Positions 34,100-44,159 of a stretch of 64,000 bases of DNA are shown one piece after another. Location of the stretch: NCBI GenBank assembly GCA_026936325.1, contig JAPTHN010000073.1:1116001-1180000 (forward strand), read 5' to 3'. Numbering within the stretch: position 1 is the stretch's first letter; the number at the start of each line of letters is the position of its first letter. The notes beneath the pieces were generated by a model. That model was given only the letters and a program-made list of their open reading frames with translations, ran no database searches and had not been told where the DNA came from. The position numbers and the translations under genes are program-made. This DNA comes from Platynereis dumerilii (Eukaryota; Annelida; Polychaeta; Phyllodocida; Nereididae).

Positions 34100-34850
34100 A
34101 TGTAATCCTTGCGCAGGGCCATGCTAATCTTCTCTCTATCGTTCCAACTTTAGTATACGTGTATATATGCTGTCGAAACAAATAATCAGTTTGGTGTTGC
34201 AGGATCATGGTCCTACAACCACACATATGGAATTCACAGACACATTGTTGCACTCCACTGAACTGAGGTTTGAAACAGGTGATTACAACAAACAGTCAAT
34301 GCCAAACAATGCTAAACAAGATAATCCAGCTTGCTATTTTGTAACAGGGCCCCTTTAAACATTGTCAGAGCATAAGAAAATGTGTTAAAGGCTGACAGAG
34401 CCAGGGAATTTTTGCCAAAGAACTCTAATTTGAGCATATGTGCATCCATTTATCCACATGGAATTGTTCATGGACTATATTTATATTGCATGGGATATAC
34501 ATATTTGGAATTGCTAACAGGACAAATCGTAGGATACAGCTTCATAGAAAAGGTAAGATATAAATTCTCCAATGGCCATGTCAACACAGAATTTTTTGCC
34601 AACTCGCATTGAAACTTTGGAGACTGTTAATCAAATATCAAAGATGTTTCAAGGTTTCACTTTGCATTAGGTTTGTCCACAGTGACTAAATACACCTGTT
34701 CTATGTGTTTTCTACAGCTGACAGCAATTTGATTTTATATGAATTTACTTTTTCTGAAACATGTGCTTTCTCCAAGCCATTGTTTTGAACAAGCAGGAAG
34801 TGATGTACAACATGTACAGTGCTGCCACCTTGTTGCACTATGCAGCAGGA
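34100..34850 (+). repeat. U6-bearing duplicated spacer, copy 2
   Basis: Matches 24350-25265 apart from the inverted U6 part and the missing MITE. It lies between gene copies 3 and 4 as copy 1 lies between genes 1 and 2. From 34851 to 35100 nothing is recognised. Confidence 0.8.
34102..34178 (-). pseudogene. U6 snRNA-derived sequence, copy 2
   Basis: Minus-strand counterpart of the 24513-24587 sequence, with the same missing C, the same altered 5' stem and the same break after GCGCAAGGATTAC. The shared defects show that both derive from one U6-derived repeat, not from two U6 genes. Confidence 0.85.
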
Positions 34851-35100
34851 TGTTGGTTGAAAAAGACAAAGTGATAATTCTTGACTTATGAACCAATCAA
34901 TTCAGTTGGTTTTGGCATTTAAAAACATTCGTATGTAAATTCAAGTGTTGTGTTTCTTTTGCTTATGATTGCATATATTAAGAACAGACGCAAAATGTGG
35001 TTATTTGCACCATAACATGCATACCACCACCAATTTTGTATGCTGTTGCATTACAGCTCCCAAAAAATGGTTCCAATTTAATGGCACATTCATAAAGTTT

Positions 35101-35403
35101 CTATTCAATATTGAGGTACCAGAGTAAGACTCGCCAATCACATTCCCCAAGGAAGTAGACAAGGCCTTCAGCATACTCAGAAACAGGCCTGGAGTTCCCA
35201 ATGCCCCCTTCAAGTGGACGGCTCGGTAGAGCTCGCAGAATTGCACACTTGTTACTAGATGGCAACACATGACAGCATATGTTCTGATCTGCAATGGCTG
35301 GAAATAGCAATGGTAATGAAAAAGCGGTCCGTTTGTAGAAAGTACAATCACCATGTGCTTGGCAGTATCCCGTATTTTCCAATGCCACCAGTTGACAAAT
35401 CAT
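35101..35403 (-). other. Unrecognised open frame, possible exon relic
   Basis: A 100-codon minus-strand frame has a protein-like second half (NKCAILRALPSRPLEGGIGN, then PVSEYAEGLVYFLGECDWR and LWYLNIE before the stop) preceded by an acceptor-like ctatttccag near 35298. I know no family with it and found no partner exon. It may be a transposon or gene remnant. Confidence 0.25.
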
Positions 35404-35592
35404 ATAGTAGTATTAGTTCTAAGGTTTTTAAATTGTAATATCAAAGAAGGTCTAAAAATTTAAAGTCCCTTGGATATATCACACAAACAGAATCACGAAA
35501 AAAATGCATTGTAATTTTCCAATATTTATTAATTCAATTGGTTTTTTCCTCGTGTTGGATCCATTGTTTGGGCCACTGATTTCACAGCTGAC

Positions 35593-35901
35593 CTAATAAG
35601 CAGCATAGTACTTTCCGTAGTTGGCTCCGTAACCAGCAGCGCTGTTGTGTCCGTAGTTGTTTCCGTTCTGTCCGTAGCTGGCTCCGGAGTTCTCGTACTC
35701 ATTTCCAATGTGGGCATAGCTCTTTCCCTTGTTGCGGTAGTACTGTCCGTAAGCTCCGTAGTTGGCTCCGTAACCAGCATCAGATTTGTGTCCGTACTGG
35801 GCTCCGTAGTTGGCACCGTTGTAGCCATGGGGCTGGTAGTATGAGCAGAGAGCAACAGCCACAAGGGCCAGGAGGATAGCAGCGGACAGGAGACGAGCCA
35901 T
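35593..35901 (-). CDS. Secreted Tyr/Gly-rich peptide, copy 4
   Basis: 102-residue precursor, identical to copy 3 except Lys-Tyr for Gln-His at 97-98 (GKYYAAY end). Same signal peptide and 82-residue Tyr/Gly-rich Cys-free mature chain. The ATG at 35901 follows the conserved leader and the stop is TAG. Unlike the other copies it lacks a usable intron behind the stop: the donor reads GTCAGC, and AATTAATAAATATTGG, matching the end of the copy-3 last exon, follows within about 70 bp. The 3' UTR is therefore probably unspliced. Function unknown. Confidence 0.9.
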   Translation of the reverse strand: MARLLSAAILLALVAVALCSYYQPHGYNGANYGAQYGHKSDAGYGANYGAYGQYYRNKGKSYAHIGNEYENSGASYGQNGNNYGHNSAAGYGANYGKYYAAY

Positions 35902-35960
35902 TGTAGTGTTGTGTGAGGATGATGCAGTCAAACTGATGCCCACTCTATGAAGTAGCCTCC

Positions 35961-35967
35961 TTTTATA
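35961..35967 (-). promoter_or_regulatory. TATA box of copy 4
   Basis: TATAAAA on the minus strand, followed by GGAGG and then the shared GGGCATCAGTTTGACTGCAT leader. The distal block shared with copy 3 is at 36039-36061. Confidence 0.75.
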
Positions 35968-36112
35968 CTCTCATACAATTGACACTAATTAATTATGCTA
36001 ATCTGAACAATACCTCCAAGATCATGGTTCTGTTCATTTGTAGGTCATCCCAGATCAAGGCCATTGTCTTTATATTGTTGCCATTTAATACTGTTGTCTT
36101 GTAACAGTCAGG

Positions 36113-36165
36113 GGGGCTTGCTCAGTTGGTTAGAGCATCAGCTCGATTGGATGTTTGTCTGGCCT
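36113..36165 (+). mobile_element. tRNA-like fragment (SINE head)
   Basis: GGGGCTTGCTCAGTTGGTTA followed by GAGCATCAGCTCGATTGG has an A box and D-arm/anticodon-arm pattern like a tRNA. No B box or acceptor closure follows, so it is a truncated SINE head or tRNA relic, not a tRNA gene. Confidence 0.45.
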
Positions 36166-36169
36166 TAAT

Positions 36170-37920
36170 TTATTGACAATTCTAAAATACTTTGACCAGT
36201 CAGCATCGATATTGAAAAATAAATGAACATTTGTCCATCACAGTGTCTCCCATCCTCACTTCTCAGGGTAACCTTGTAAAAGCTACCCTGATCACATCAA
36301 ACAACCTTTTGTGAAGTTGTAACAAAAAAATTAACTCTCCTCCGGTGTGACAGACATAATTAGCAGTTTGAGATCTATCAAAGTATGTGAATGAATGCTT
36401 GAGTGTTTCATGGTTGCTTGTTTTTTATTTCAGTGAGTTTCTTTGAAGAAAACCTCAAAGAAATACTCAAATTTTGTTGAACAAAAAAAACCAGGGGTGC
36501 AGGAACAGGGGCGGGGGGCAGAAGGGACAATTGGGGGGCAGGGGGACGGGTTGGAGGCAAGGTGTGCCCTTTTGATCTTAATAAAAAAACATTATTCTGC
36601 CTTATTTTAGCAATTTCACATATAAATAAGTTATATTCAATTATTATTGACTCTCTATTTGAACTGTGTCATGCGAAAATGGCATGAATATGATTTGCCC
36701 TTTTTCGTCGAACCAACCCTGCCATTAGATAGGAAGACCCACCTTGACAATGCAGTTGTCAAGGATGGGAGACAAACCATAGGTTGAGAACTACACTTGC
36801 GACACAGGAACGTGTCGCAGCTGTTTTGGGACTGTTTTGGGCCTAAATAAAGGCATGACTAGATAGCAAATGCTTTAAACTATATTGTGTGAAAATTTCA
36901 AAGCATTCCTGTACTTTAAAGCATCAAAATCGGCCGATTTTCGCTGATATAACAGCTGAAATGATGCACATTCTTTGTTGGAAATTTGCATGATTTGATA
37001 ACTGTTGATTTGTTTGTTGTCCATCTTATTAAATTTGCAAACCTTATCTGAAACTGTGAAGTTTTGTACTTCACACATCTTGCGCAAGTCATTTTTATAA
37101 TCCCTGTTGCTTACACACAATAGCTTCATTGGGGGCATTCATGCAGTTTATACCTCCCAAGAATAGTCATTGATTGAAACCACATTTTAAACCTCTCAAA
37201 CCGAATTTCTTAAATTACAGCAATTGGCTACTCATGTCTCACAAAAAATTTAAAGACAGGCTGTGCACAAACCTTTCTCCAAAGTTAACTTGTAATATTT
37301 GATGATTAACGAAGTGTTCAAAATATTAGATAGGTATCCAGTTAAATAAAAATAAGTCCCCCTTTAAATAAAGTTCTAGGCCTGTATATCAACTTTAAAT
37401 GCATGTGTATGTAGGTCAGTGGCATTATTCCTTGCTGAGCCAGCAGTCTTCGAGTGACCCTACCCCTTTTTCAAACATTCGTGGCTATTCCAATGGTTAT
37501 ATGAACATTTTCACCATGTGGGGGAGCCACCTGATGGGCCATACTTTACCAAGTGACTGGAGAAAATTTGTTACTCAATCATATTTAGCAGAAAACTGAG
37601 GACTTCTTTTGTAATATTTTCACAGTTAGGTTCCATGGGTGACATAAGAAATAATTTGAGAAGAGTTTGAGCACTTTTGAAAAATAAATTTTTGCAAAAG
37701 TCAAAACTTCAAATTTTAAAAATAGGTCTATGTGCACTCAATGTCTGCTGGCTCAGACAAAAATGAAGCTATCAAGCTGCAAGTACACGTGCACAATGTC
37801 AATATGCAGGCCTACAAACTGGCCAAATTTCTTAAAATTCGGAATTAATTAGATCTTTGAGATATTCATGTTTGGGAACTTATTTTTGTTGAACTGTATA
37901 GATTGACAGATAGATACACA
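36170..37920. other. Intergenic, no gene recognised
   Basis: Contains a G-rich patch (36490-36560) like the interior of the CAG-type MITEs, without paired ends, and otherwise unassigned sequence. A 66-codon frame at 37399 (+) has no supporting feature. Confidence 0.4.
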
Positions 37921-37928
37921 GACCGACT

Positions 37929-37929
<1 letters not shown>

Positions 37930-37982
<53 letters not shown>

Positions 37983-37983
37983 G

Positions 37984-38021
<38 letters not shown>

Positions 38022-38022
38022 C
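37930..38022. repeat. (GATA)n microsatellite
   Basis: About 22 tandem GATA units, interrupted once by GAGA. The minus-strand LSIY repeat frame is an artefact. Confidence 0.95.
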
Positions 38023-38316
38023 TTGAGTTTAAACACCTCAGGTGAAACCAAATGACCTCTTATAGCTTCTTATGTTGCTTTCTGTTTGGCGTTTGCAGTT
38101 TTCTGTTTGCAGTTTGTTGTTTTCTGTTTGTATTCTTGTTTGATTGTTTGTTATCATCACCTATTCCTTGCAATGATTTGAAGAGTGCTCAGCCATAGGA
38201 ATGTCCTCAGTCTACGTTGCCTACAGCAACGTGAAGACTGTGACCTCGGTCTACCCTGCCATCATCATTGATTTTCTTGATCTCCGTACTACCTGCTCCA
38301 CCTAGACAAACTTTCT

Positions 38317-38330
38317 GTTTCCATGGCAAC
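38317..38330 (+). promoter_or_regulatory. Second perfect RFX X-box
   Basis: GTTTCCATGGCAAC, identical to 1151-1164. The surrounding sequence (CTACCTGCTCCACCTAGAC upstream) is unique in the window. No adjacent gene was identified. Confidence 0.5.
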
Positions 38331-38561
38331 CACAGAATGACTTTAAAATGTCCAAATTGTCCAAAATTTTTGAAATCCATTTCAAAACCGTTGAATTTTA
38401 TCCTGTAAAAAATTCATAGTTCTAGATTGAAAATAAGTGTCCATATAAAAAAAAGCTGTGAACTTTCTGAATGCCCCTCGTATATATATCAGCTTTTAAT
38501 GACAACAGAAATATCAAATACAGATACATGGGTCTATCAAGAATTGAAAATCAAAATATTG

Positions 38562-38890
38562 AGCAGCTGGGTGGCCGAGTGGCATAGGTTCCCGCCTGCT
38601 CCACTGAAGGTCTTTGCCTGCATGGTTCGAACCCTGGAAGGGGGGACCCAACATTTTCAGTGTACCTTCATGAGCAAAATCCCAGCTGGATGTCGTTCGG
38701 ATGAGGCGTTAAATTGGCGGCCCCTTGTATCAGTGTCCATGCTGGGCAAGTAAAAGATCCCTCACATGGGGTAAATGTATAACATGTTGAGGACTCCTGC
38801 CCTCTCTCCCATCTCATCAATCAACCTTCGCGAGCGCCCAGAACTGGGCTTAGAGGGCTGCACTTACCATATTTATCTATCTATCTATTT
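38562..38890 (+). mobile_element. tRNA-derived SINE, family 1, copy 2
   Basis: Same head (GGTGGCCGAGTGGCATAGG, B box GGTTCGAACCC), same core (GATGAGGCGTTAAATTGGC) and same ATTTATCTATCTATCTATTT tail as 16676-17008. The tail unit explains how GATA/ATCT tracts may be seeded. Confidence 0.85.
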
Positions 38891-39855
38891 GAACAATTTA
38901 ATAATAGTGAATTAGTAATATACTAGTGAAAAGTTAGAAGAGGCCATCAGGCTTGGCCATGTGTCTTTTAGAAGGTTTTATTTCCAGTAGGTGGCAACAC
39001 TTACCAGAATGATCCCCCCTGGTGGCCCTATTACCAATATGAGTAAATGATTTACATGCTGTTTAATGGCTTTGTTTTATGACTTTGTTTTATGACTTTT
39101 GTGTCGATTTTTTAATGTTGACTGTGATACTCTGTCATTCCACTGATCTTCGAAAGTTGGGAACACATTTTGTCATCTTTCAGCAAGCATAAAATGACAA
39201 TTTTATTTAAGAAAATCGTTATAAACCCACATCGCTTAATGGCCCAAGCTTTGCCCCCAAACAACCTTTTTGCAATTCAATGCTTCTTTATATGCTTTCG
39301 ACACACAGGCGATGCATACATCCAGAGAGAAAACTTTCAAAATTTTATCTAAGAAAATTACAAACTTATAGAACCTTGAAATTTCATTAAAATGCGCTAA
39401 AAATACTCTGGACAGCTAAGAATAAAAATGCCCGCACCAGTTAGACAAGGGCGGGAAGTCTCTGTTTCAATAGGAATGCCTCTGCCTCCCCGTGGATTTT
39501 TCAAGAAGCTTTCCGAGAAAACTATTGACATAAAAAAGTACAATTCTTGCACTTTATGTCATGTCATCACCTGAGATATATGGAGGAAATGCCATAAGAC
39601 ATTGCTGTGAAAGTAAATATAATTTTCAAAAACCAAAAAAACGAAAAACTGTCAATTTTGGTCATTTGAAAGAAAAACCAAAAGTAAAAATAATTCCTCC
39701 TTTTTAAAAAACTAAAAACCTTTAAAACACCATTTTCATAAACAAACTTTTATGAATATAAGCATAGTACCCGTGGAAGAGGAATAAGAAAAGGATGATG
39801 GATAAATTGTGATTGAACATACATTGTGTGATAACCTGAGAAAAAGAGCATGCAG
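38891..39855. other. Intergenic, no gene recognised
   Basis: AT-rich sequence without repeats I can delimit and without protein-like frames. Confidence 0.4.
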
Positions 39856-39856
39856 G

Positions 39857-40674
39857 CAGGGACGGACGCAGTAGACTGGCGGGATTTTCAAAAAAAGGCT
39901 TTATTTACAGAGGTACGAGCATTTTGGGGTAAAAGTCGGGAACCCATCTTTTTAGCATATTTCAGGTATGCTGAATCCGAAAAAACCCAAGCGATCCTCC
40001 CGGTCCTTCACCTACTAATTTGCATAACAAAATGGCCGCCAAATTAGCAATATTTTATCGTTTCAAAACCATAACCTTCAATATCTTACTGTTTAGGAAA
40101 GCAAAAAAGGCAAACCAAGTGCCTCAATCCATGTTATGAGGACCAGGGAATAACATACACCATTTTTAAATCAATTATACATGTTTGATGGTCATTAATA
40201 TGCTAATTAGTTGCCGCCATTATGCAAGAATGCCTGGTCTTCACAACACGGATTGAGCCACTTAGATTGCCTTTCCTGCTTTCCTAAACCATAAGTTATT
40301 GAAGGTTATGGTTTTGAAACGATAAAAAATTGCTAATTTGGCGGCCATTTTGTTATGCAAAATAGGAGGTGAAAGACCGGGAATATCGCTTGGGAACTGG
40401 TTTTTTCGGATTCAACATACCTGAAATATGCGAAAAAGATGGGTTCCCGACTTTTATCCACTAAAGCCTCGTACCATTCACATATTTCAGAAATCCCGCC
40501 AGTCTACAGGGGGGGGGGGCATGGGGGGATGCATTCCCCCCACCAGACCAAAATTTATATATTTTTGACATGTTAATTTTTTCTGTGCGCAATCGCGTTA
40601 TGTCGCGAATTATGCATTCCGCGACGCGATAGCCCGATAGACCCCCCCGCCGGAATTTTCTGGATCCTCCCCTG
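39857..40674. mobile_element. CAGGGACGGACGCAG MITE, 8-bp TSD CATGCAGG, with nested fold-back
   Basis: CAGGGACGGACGCAG and CTGGATCCTCCCCTG are inverted ends. CATGCAGG is duplicated exactly at 39849-39856 and 40675-40682. Without the inner 635-bp element it is about 180 bp, like the other CAG-type MITEs here. Confidence 0.85.
39872..40506. mobile_element. 635-bp fold-back element, 3-bp TSD CAG
   Basis: TAGACTGGCGGGATTT and its inverse at the right start arms of nearly 300 bp that pair over most of their length, including an AAATGGCCGCCAAATTAGC segment and a GAAAGCAAAAAAGGC-like segment. CAG flanks both sides (39869-39871, 40507-40509). It sits inside the CAG-type MITE. No coding content. Confidence 0.85.
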
Positions 40675-40682
40675 CATGCAGG

Positions 40683-41870
40683 AGTGACACATTGAGATAA
40701 AACAGTGATGGCATAGGAAACATTTGAAATAATGTTGCTTGAAAATTTTTAGTTGTGGGAAATGAGTAGTCTGGATGGAGTAGATAAAGCATCGGTGAAT
40801 TAATAGTATGATGATGATGATGATTGGGAAAAAACAGCCTCAGATATACCTATAATTATACAGAAAGTCAACGACCATTTCTATAGGGAGGTGTTTCAAA
40901 GATTTTTATAAAAGAAGAAGCATTATAGTTAAGTTAGTTAGAATTAAATCTTAAATGAAGTTTTTGATGAATTTCCAAGTGATGATAAAGTTGTAAAATT
41001 GTATTGGTTCTAATTTGGTCAAAAATATCCTCAAAACGTGTCTGTTACAGATTAAGGGGGGCAATCTAATTTCCAGGGGGGCTTGGTGTTTTCCTCGTTG
41101 AGAAATTATTTATTTCTCGGTGACAGCATGCAAAGTTCCCAAATAATCATTACTAAATCAAGCAGCGCCTTATTAAGAAATGCCCCTGCCAGAAATTATT
41201 CATTTCAAGTCTGCTCAAAAAGAATTTATTTATTTCAGCAAAAGGTAACAAGAAATTATTTATAGAAAAACAAACTCCAAGCCCCGCTCCCCGGACATTA
41301 AACTGCTCAAATGAATATTAACAATGGGCCCACAATAACAGTGCCTACAGCACCACAATTATTCATTAAAAAAAATCCTGACTAAATAAATATCTTCCAC
41401 TTTTTGCCAAAACAAAAAATAGGGTAAAAAAACTTAGGGCTGCCAAACAACCGTTGTGTGGTGAATCAAAAAGCTGCTGTTAAAATTTATTTTGAAAATT
41501 ACGAATATCTGAAAAGTGTTCTAGGAGACACGTTTTTAGAATCAGTTCCAAGCCATGGCATTTTTGTGAATCTTTGGCATCCAGTGTACTATAGACAATC
41601 AGACCTCATGTTCATTACCATACATGCATTGTTTGGGTGCATTCCCACTCTATGTTTACAATACATAAAAGTATTGTCTGAAAGTGTTGGGTCCTACTGC
41701 CTACCCAAAACAATGGAGATATTTGGAATGGCACTCCAATCAATGATTTGTCGTTTGATTAATGAACAATTAAATATACACAATCATATTGAGAGTTCTT
41801 TGGCTTGGTTGTGGTCAATTGTGGTCAGGAATAAATCATTGTTCGGGACGATAGGTCTTGGAGCCTGGTA
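40683..41870. other. Intergenic with G-rich repeat fragment, no gene
   Basis: Holds a GGGGGGCTTGG repeat fragment (41053-41290), with GAGAAATTATTTATTTC words, that recurs in part at 17180 and 18714. The 137-codon frame at 41458-41871 lacks an ATG at its start and lies in the promoter region of peptide copy 5, so I do not call it. Confidence 0.45.
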
Positions 41871-41873
41871 GAG

Positions 41874-41882
41874 TATATATAA
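41874..41882 (+). promoter_or_regulatory. TATA box of copy 5
   Basis: TATATATAA. The leader that follows (CATCACTGAATCTTCTGCAG) differs from the one shared by copies 1-4, so this copy has its own promoter and 5' UTR. Confidence 0.7.
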
Positions 41883-41940
41883 GGGCAGAGTACCTCAGAC
41901 CATCACTGAATCTTCTGCAGTCTAAGACAACAGTAATACA

Positions 41941-42249
41941 ATGGCTCGTCTCCTGTCCGCTGCTATCCTCCTGGCCCTTGTGGCTGTTGCTCTCTGCTCA
42001 TACTACCAGCCCCATGGCTACAACGGTGCCAACTACGGAGCCCAGTACGGACACAAATCTGATGCCGGATACGGAGCCAACTACGGAGCTTACGGACAGT
42101 ACTACCGCAACAAGGGAAAGAGCTACGCTCACTTCGGAAATGAGTATGACCACTCCGGATCCAACTATGGACAGAACGGAAACCACTACGGACACAAGAG
42201 CGCTGATGGTTACGGAGCCAACTACGGACAGCAGTACGCTGCTTACTAG
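41941..42249 (+). CDS. Secreted Tyr/Gly-rich peptide, copy 5
   Basis: 102-residue precursor with the family signal peptide and an 82-residue Tyr/Gly-rich, Cys-free chain. The first 64 residues equal copy 3; the C-terminal part differs at nine positions (for example Phe65, DHSGSNYG near 70-77, Asp89). The C-terminal DHSG segment is closer to copies 1-2, so this copy combines features of both pairs. It stands alone with a different leader and promoter. The stop TAG overlaps the donor of the following intron. Function unknown. Confidence 0.9.
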   Translation: MARLLSAAILLALVAVALCSYYQPHGYNGANYGAQYGHKSDAGYGANYGAYGQYYRNKGKSYAHFGNEYDHSGSNYGQNGNHYGHKSADGYGANYGQQYAAY

Positions 42250-42590
42250 TAAGTGAAGCTTTCACTTTTCTGTTCTAAACGATTTTTTAAAAATTCTACT
42301 CTAAACTGGTTTTTCAGTTCTTAACTTGGTCATTCCATTCCAAATTTGTTTTTCCGTTCTAAATTTGTTTGCTGTTCATTTGATTCTGAATTTGTTTCAG
42401 TTCCTTTCTATGTAAACTACTTTTGTTCATTCTGCTCTAAATACATTTTTGTTCCTGCTGTTCTAAATTTGTTCATTCAATTTCTATATCTGCTTTCTAT
42501 TCTAAATTTGTTTTTTGTTTTCTTCCAGATTTGACACTTCTCCTGATGTTTGACTTACGGGTTCTTTTTTTAAACGTGAAAACAAATAAA
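42249..42590 (+). other. 3' UTR intron and poly(A) exon of copy 5
   Basis: The donor GTAAGT begins with the last base of the TAG (42249). The acceptor (gttttcttccag) ends at 42528, and the next exon starts with A, so the spliced message regains a stop (TA|A). The intron holds about ten degenerate TTCTAAATTTGTT units. AATAAA is at 42585-42590. Confidence 0.7.
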
Positions 42591-42599
42591 ACTTGAAAA

Positions 42600-43350
42600 C
42601 AAAAAATATGCATTGTGGTACTTCATTTGCCAAGTATTTTATAGTGAAGAGAAATTTTCAAATACTTGACAAAGTGTTTTTGTCAATCTTTACTATATAT
42701 TTAGCAAATAATTTATAATAATTTGTCGGATTTGTGAAAAAAATTCTGCTGCATAGTGCTTTTCTTCGAAACTATTGCAGACCTTCAAAATTTCATTTTT
42801 TGTCAGTTAGGACCCGATAAAGAGGTGTCTAAATGATTAAGACATCATATGCTTAAGAACAAGAATGAGAAAAACTTTATTTAGTCTCGGGATAATATGA
42901 AACACAAAACATCAGCTAAAAGCTGGTCACCAAGTAAAAACAAAATAACAAAATACAATAAAACAAACAAAATCTAACATTTAGAGATCATCTAGGAAAT
43001 TCAAGTTTGCTACATAAGTAGCAGTCAGCCTTGTAACATTTCTTCTATTATTTGTTTTAACTTACAATTTCATCAAAATAAACCATACTCTTGATTGTTT
43101 GTTTGTTCTTGTAAACTGTTAATCCTTAGCAGAGCGCTAACATGCAATATTGACAGTTAGACAACGGTTAATTTTCTCCAATGTTATAAGTATCTTGGTG
43201 ATGTCTAAAGTAAAATTAATGAATGCGAATGACCACAGGCATGTTTGAAATGGTACTAGGCCTACGTGTATTCAATAAAATTCTTCAATTTTCACATGTG
43301 ACAATATTCAACAGACAATTCACTAGGTGGCACTCAAGAATCTGTACACG
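42600..43350. other. Intergenic, no gene recognised
   Basis: AT-rich 3' flank of peptide copy 5 without recognisable features. A half copy of fold-back type 1 follows at 43352-43394. Confidence 0.4.
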
Positions 43351-43351
43351 T

Positions 43352-43394
43352 AAAGGTTATTCACCACGGGAGAGGGAATATGTGATTTATAGGC
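43352..43394 (+). repeat. Half copy of fold-back type 1
   Basis: AAAGGTTATTCACCACGGG and GGAATATGTGATTTAT match the inner-left arm of 29863-29973. The right arm is missing and a minisatellite follows. Confidence 0.65.
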
Positions 43395-43414
43395 CCCATT
43401 TCATCGCATAAGTC

Positions 43415-44135
43415 CTGCAGGTCCTGTTAGTCCTGTAAGTGCAAATACGTCCGAATATGTCCCTTTTAAGTCCAAGTAATTCCCATGTTAGTTCAATATG
43501 CACGACCGAGTCCCATAAGTCCAAATATTTTCAAACAGGTCCGGTAAGTACATATACTCCCTACAAATCCTCATACACCCTGTGTGTCCTTGTATGTCCT
43601 GTATGTGTCAATAAGCCCAAATATGTCCCGAAAGGTCCAGATATATCTCAGTATGTCCTGCTATGTCCCAGTATGTCCTGCTATGTCCCAGTATGTCCTG
43701 CTATGCCCCAGTATGTGCTGCCAGGTCCCAGTATGTCCTGCTATGCCCTAGTATGTCCTGCTATGTCCCAGTATGTCCTGCCATGTCCCAGTATGTCCTG
43801 CTATGTCCCAGTATGTCCTGCTATGTCCCAGTATGTCCTGCTATGTCCCATTAGTCCAAATATGTTCAAACGGGTCTGGTAAGTCTATGTACTCCCTACA
43901 AATCCCCATACATCCTGTCTGTCCTTCTATGCCCTGTATGTTCAATAAGCCCAAATATGTCCTGATATGTCCAGATGTATCCTGAAAATCTTTAAAATAT
44001 GTCCAGATAAGTGCATGTACATCCTACAATTCCTCATACAATCTATTTGTCCATATAAGTCCCAGTATGTCCATATAAGTCCCAGTATGTCCAGCTATGC
44101 CCCAGCATGTCCAGCTGTGTCCCAGTTTGTTTTGT
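43415..44135 (+). repeat. 20-bp minisatellite in a higher-order repeat
   Basis: TATGTCCCAGTATGTCCTGC is repeated about 11 times at 43638-43852. Flanking, more diverged units (GTCC and TAAGTCC words) contain a larger unit, from a GGTAAGT..TACTCCCTACAAATCC segment to ATAAGCCCAAATATGTCC, seen at 43553 and 43877 and partly at 44008, a period of about 325 bp. Frames read as SQYVLLCP repeats are artefacts. Confidence 0.9.
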
Positions 44136-44159
44136 TACAGGCCCACTGTGCTAAACCAT

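Noticed and set aside
41458-41871. 137-codon plus-strand frame before peptide copy 5
   Set aside because: No ATG at its start, no recognisable domain, and it overlaps the TATA promoter of copy 5.
43638-43852. Regular 20-bp repeats resembling a CRISPR array
   Set aside because: Head-to-tail units without unique spacers in a eukaryotic setting: a minisatellite.
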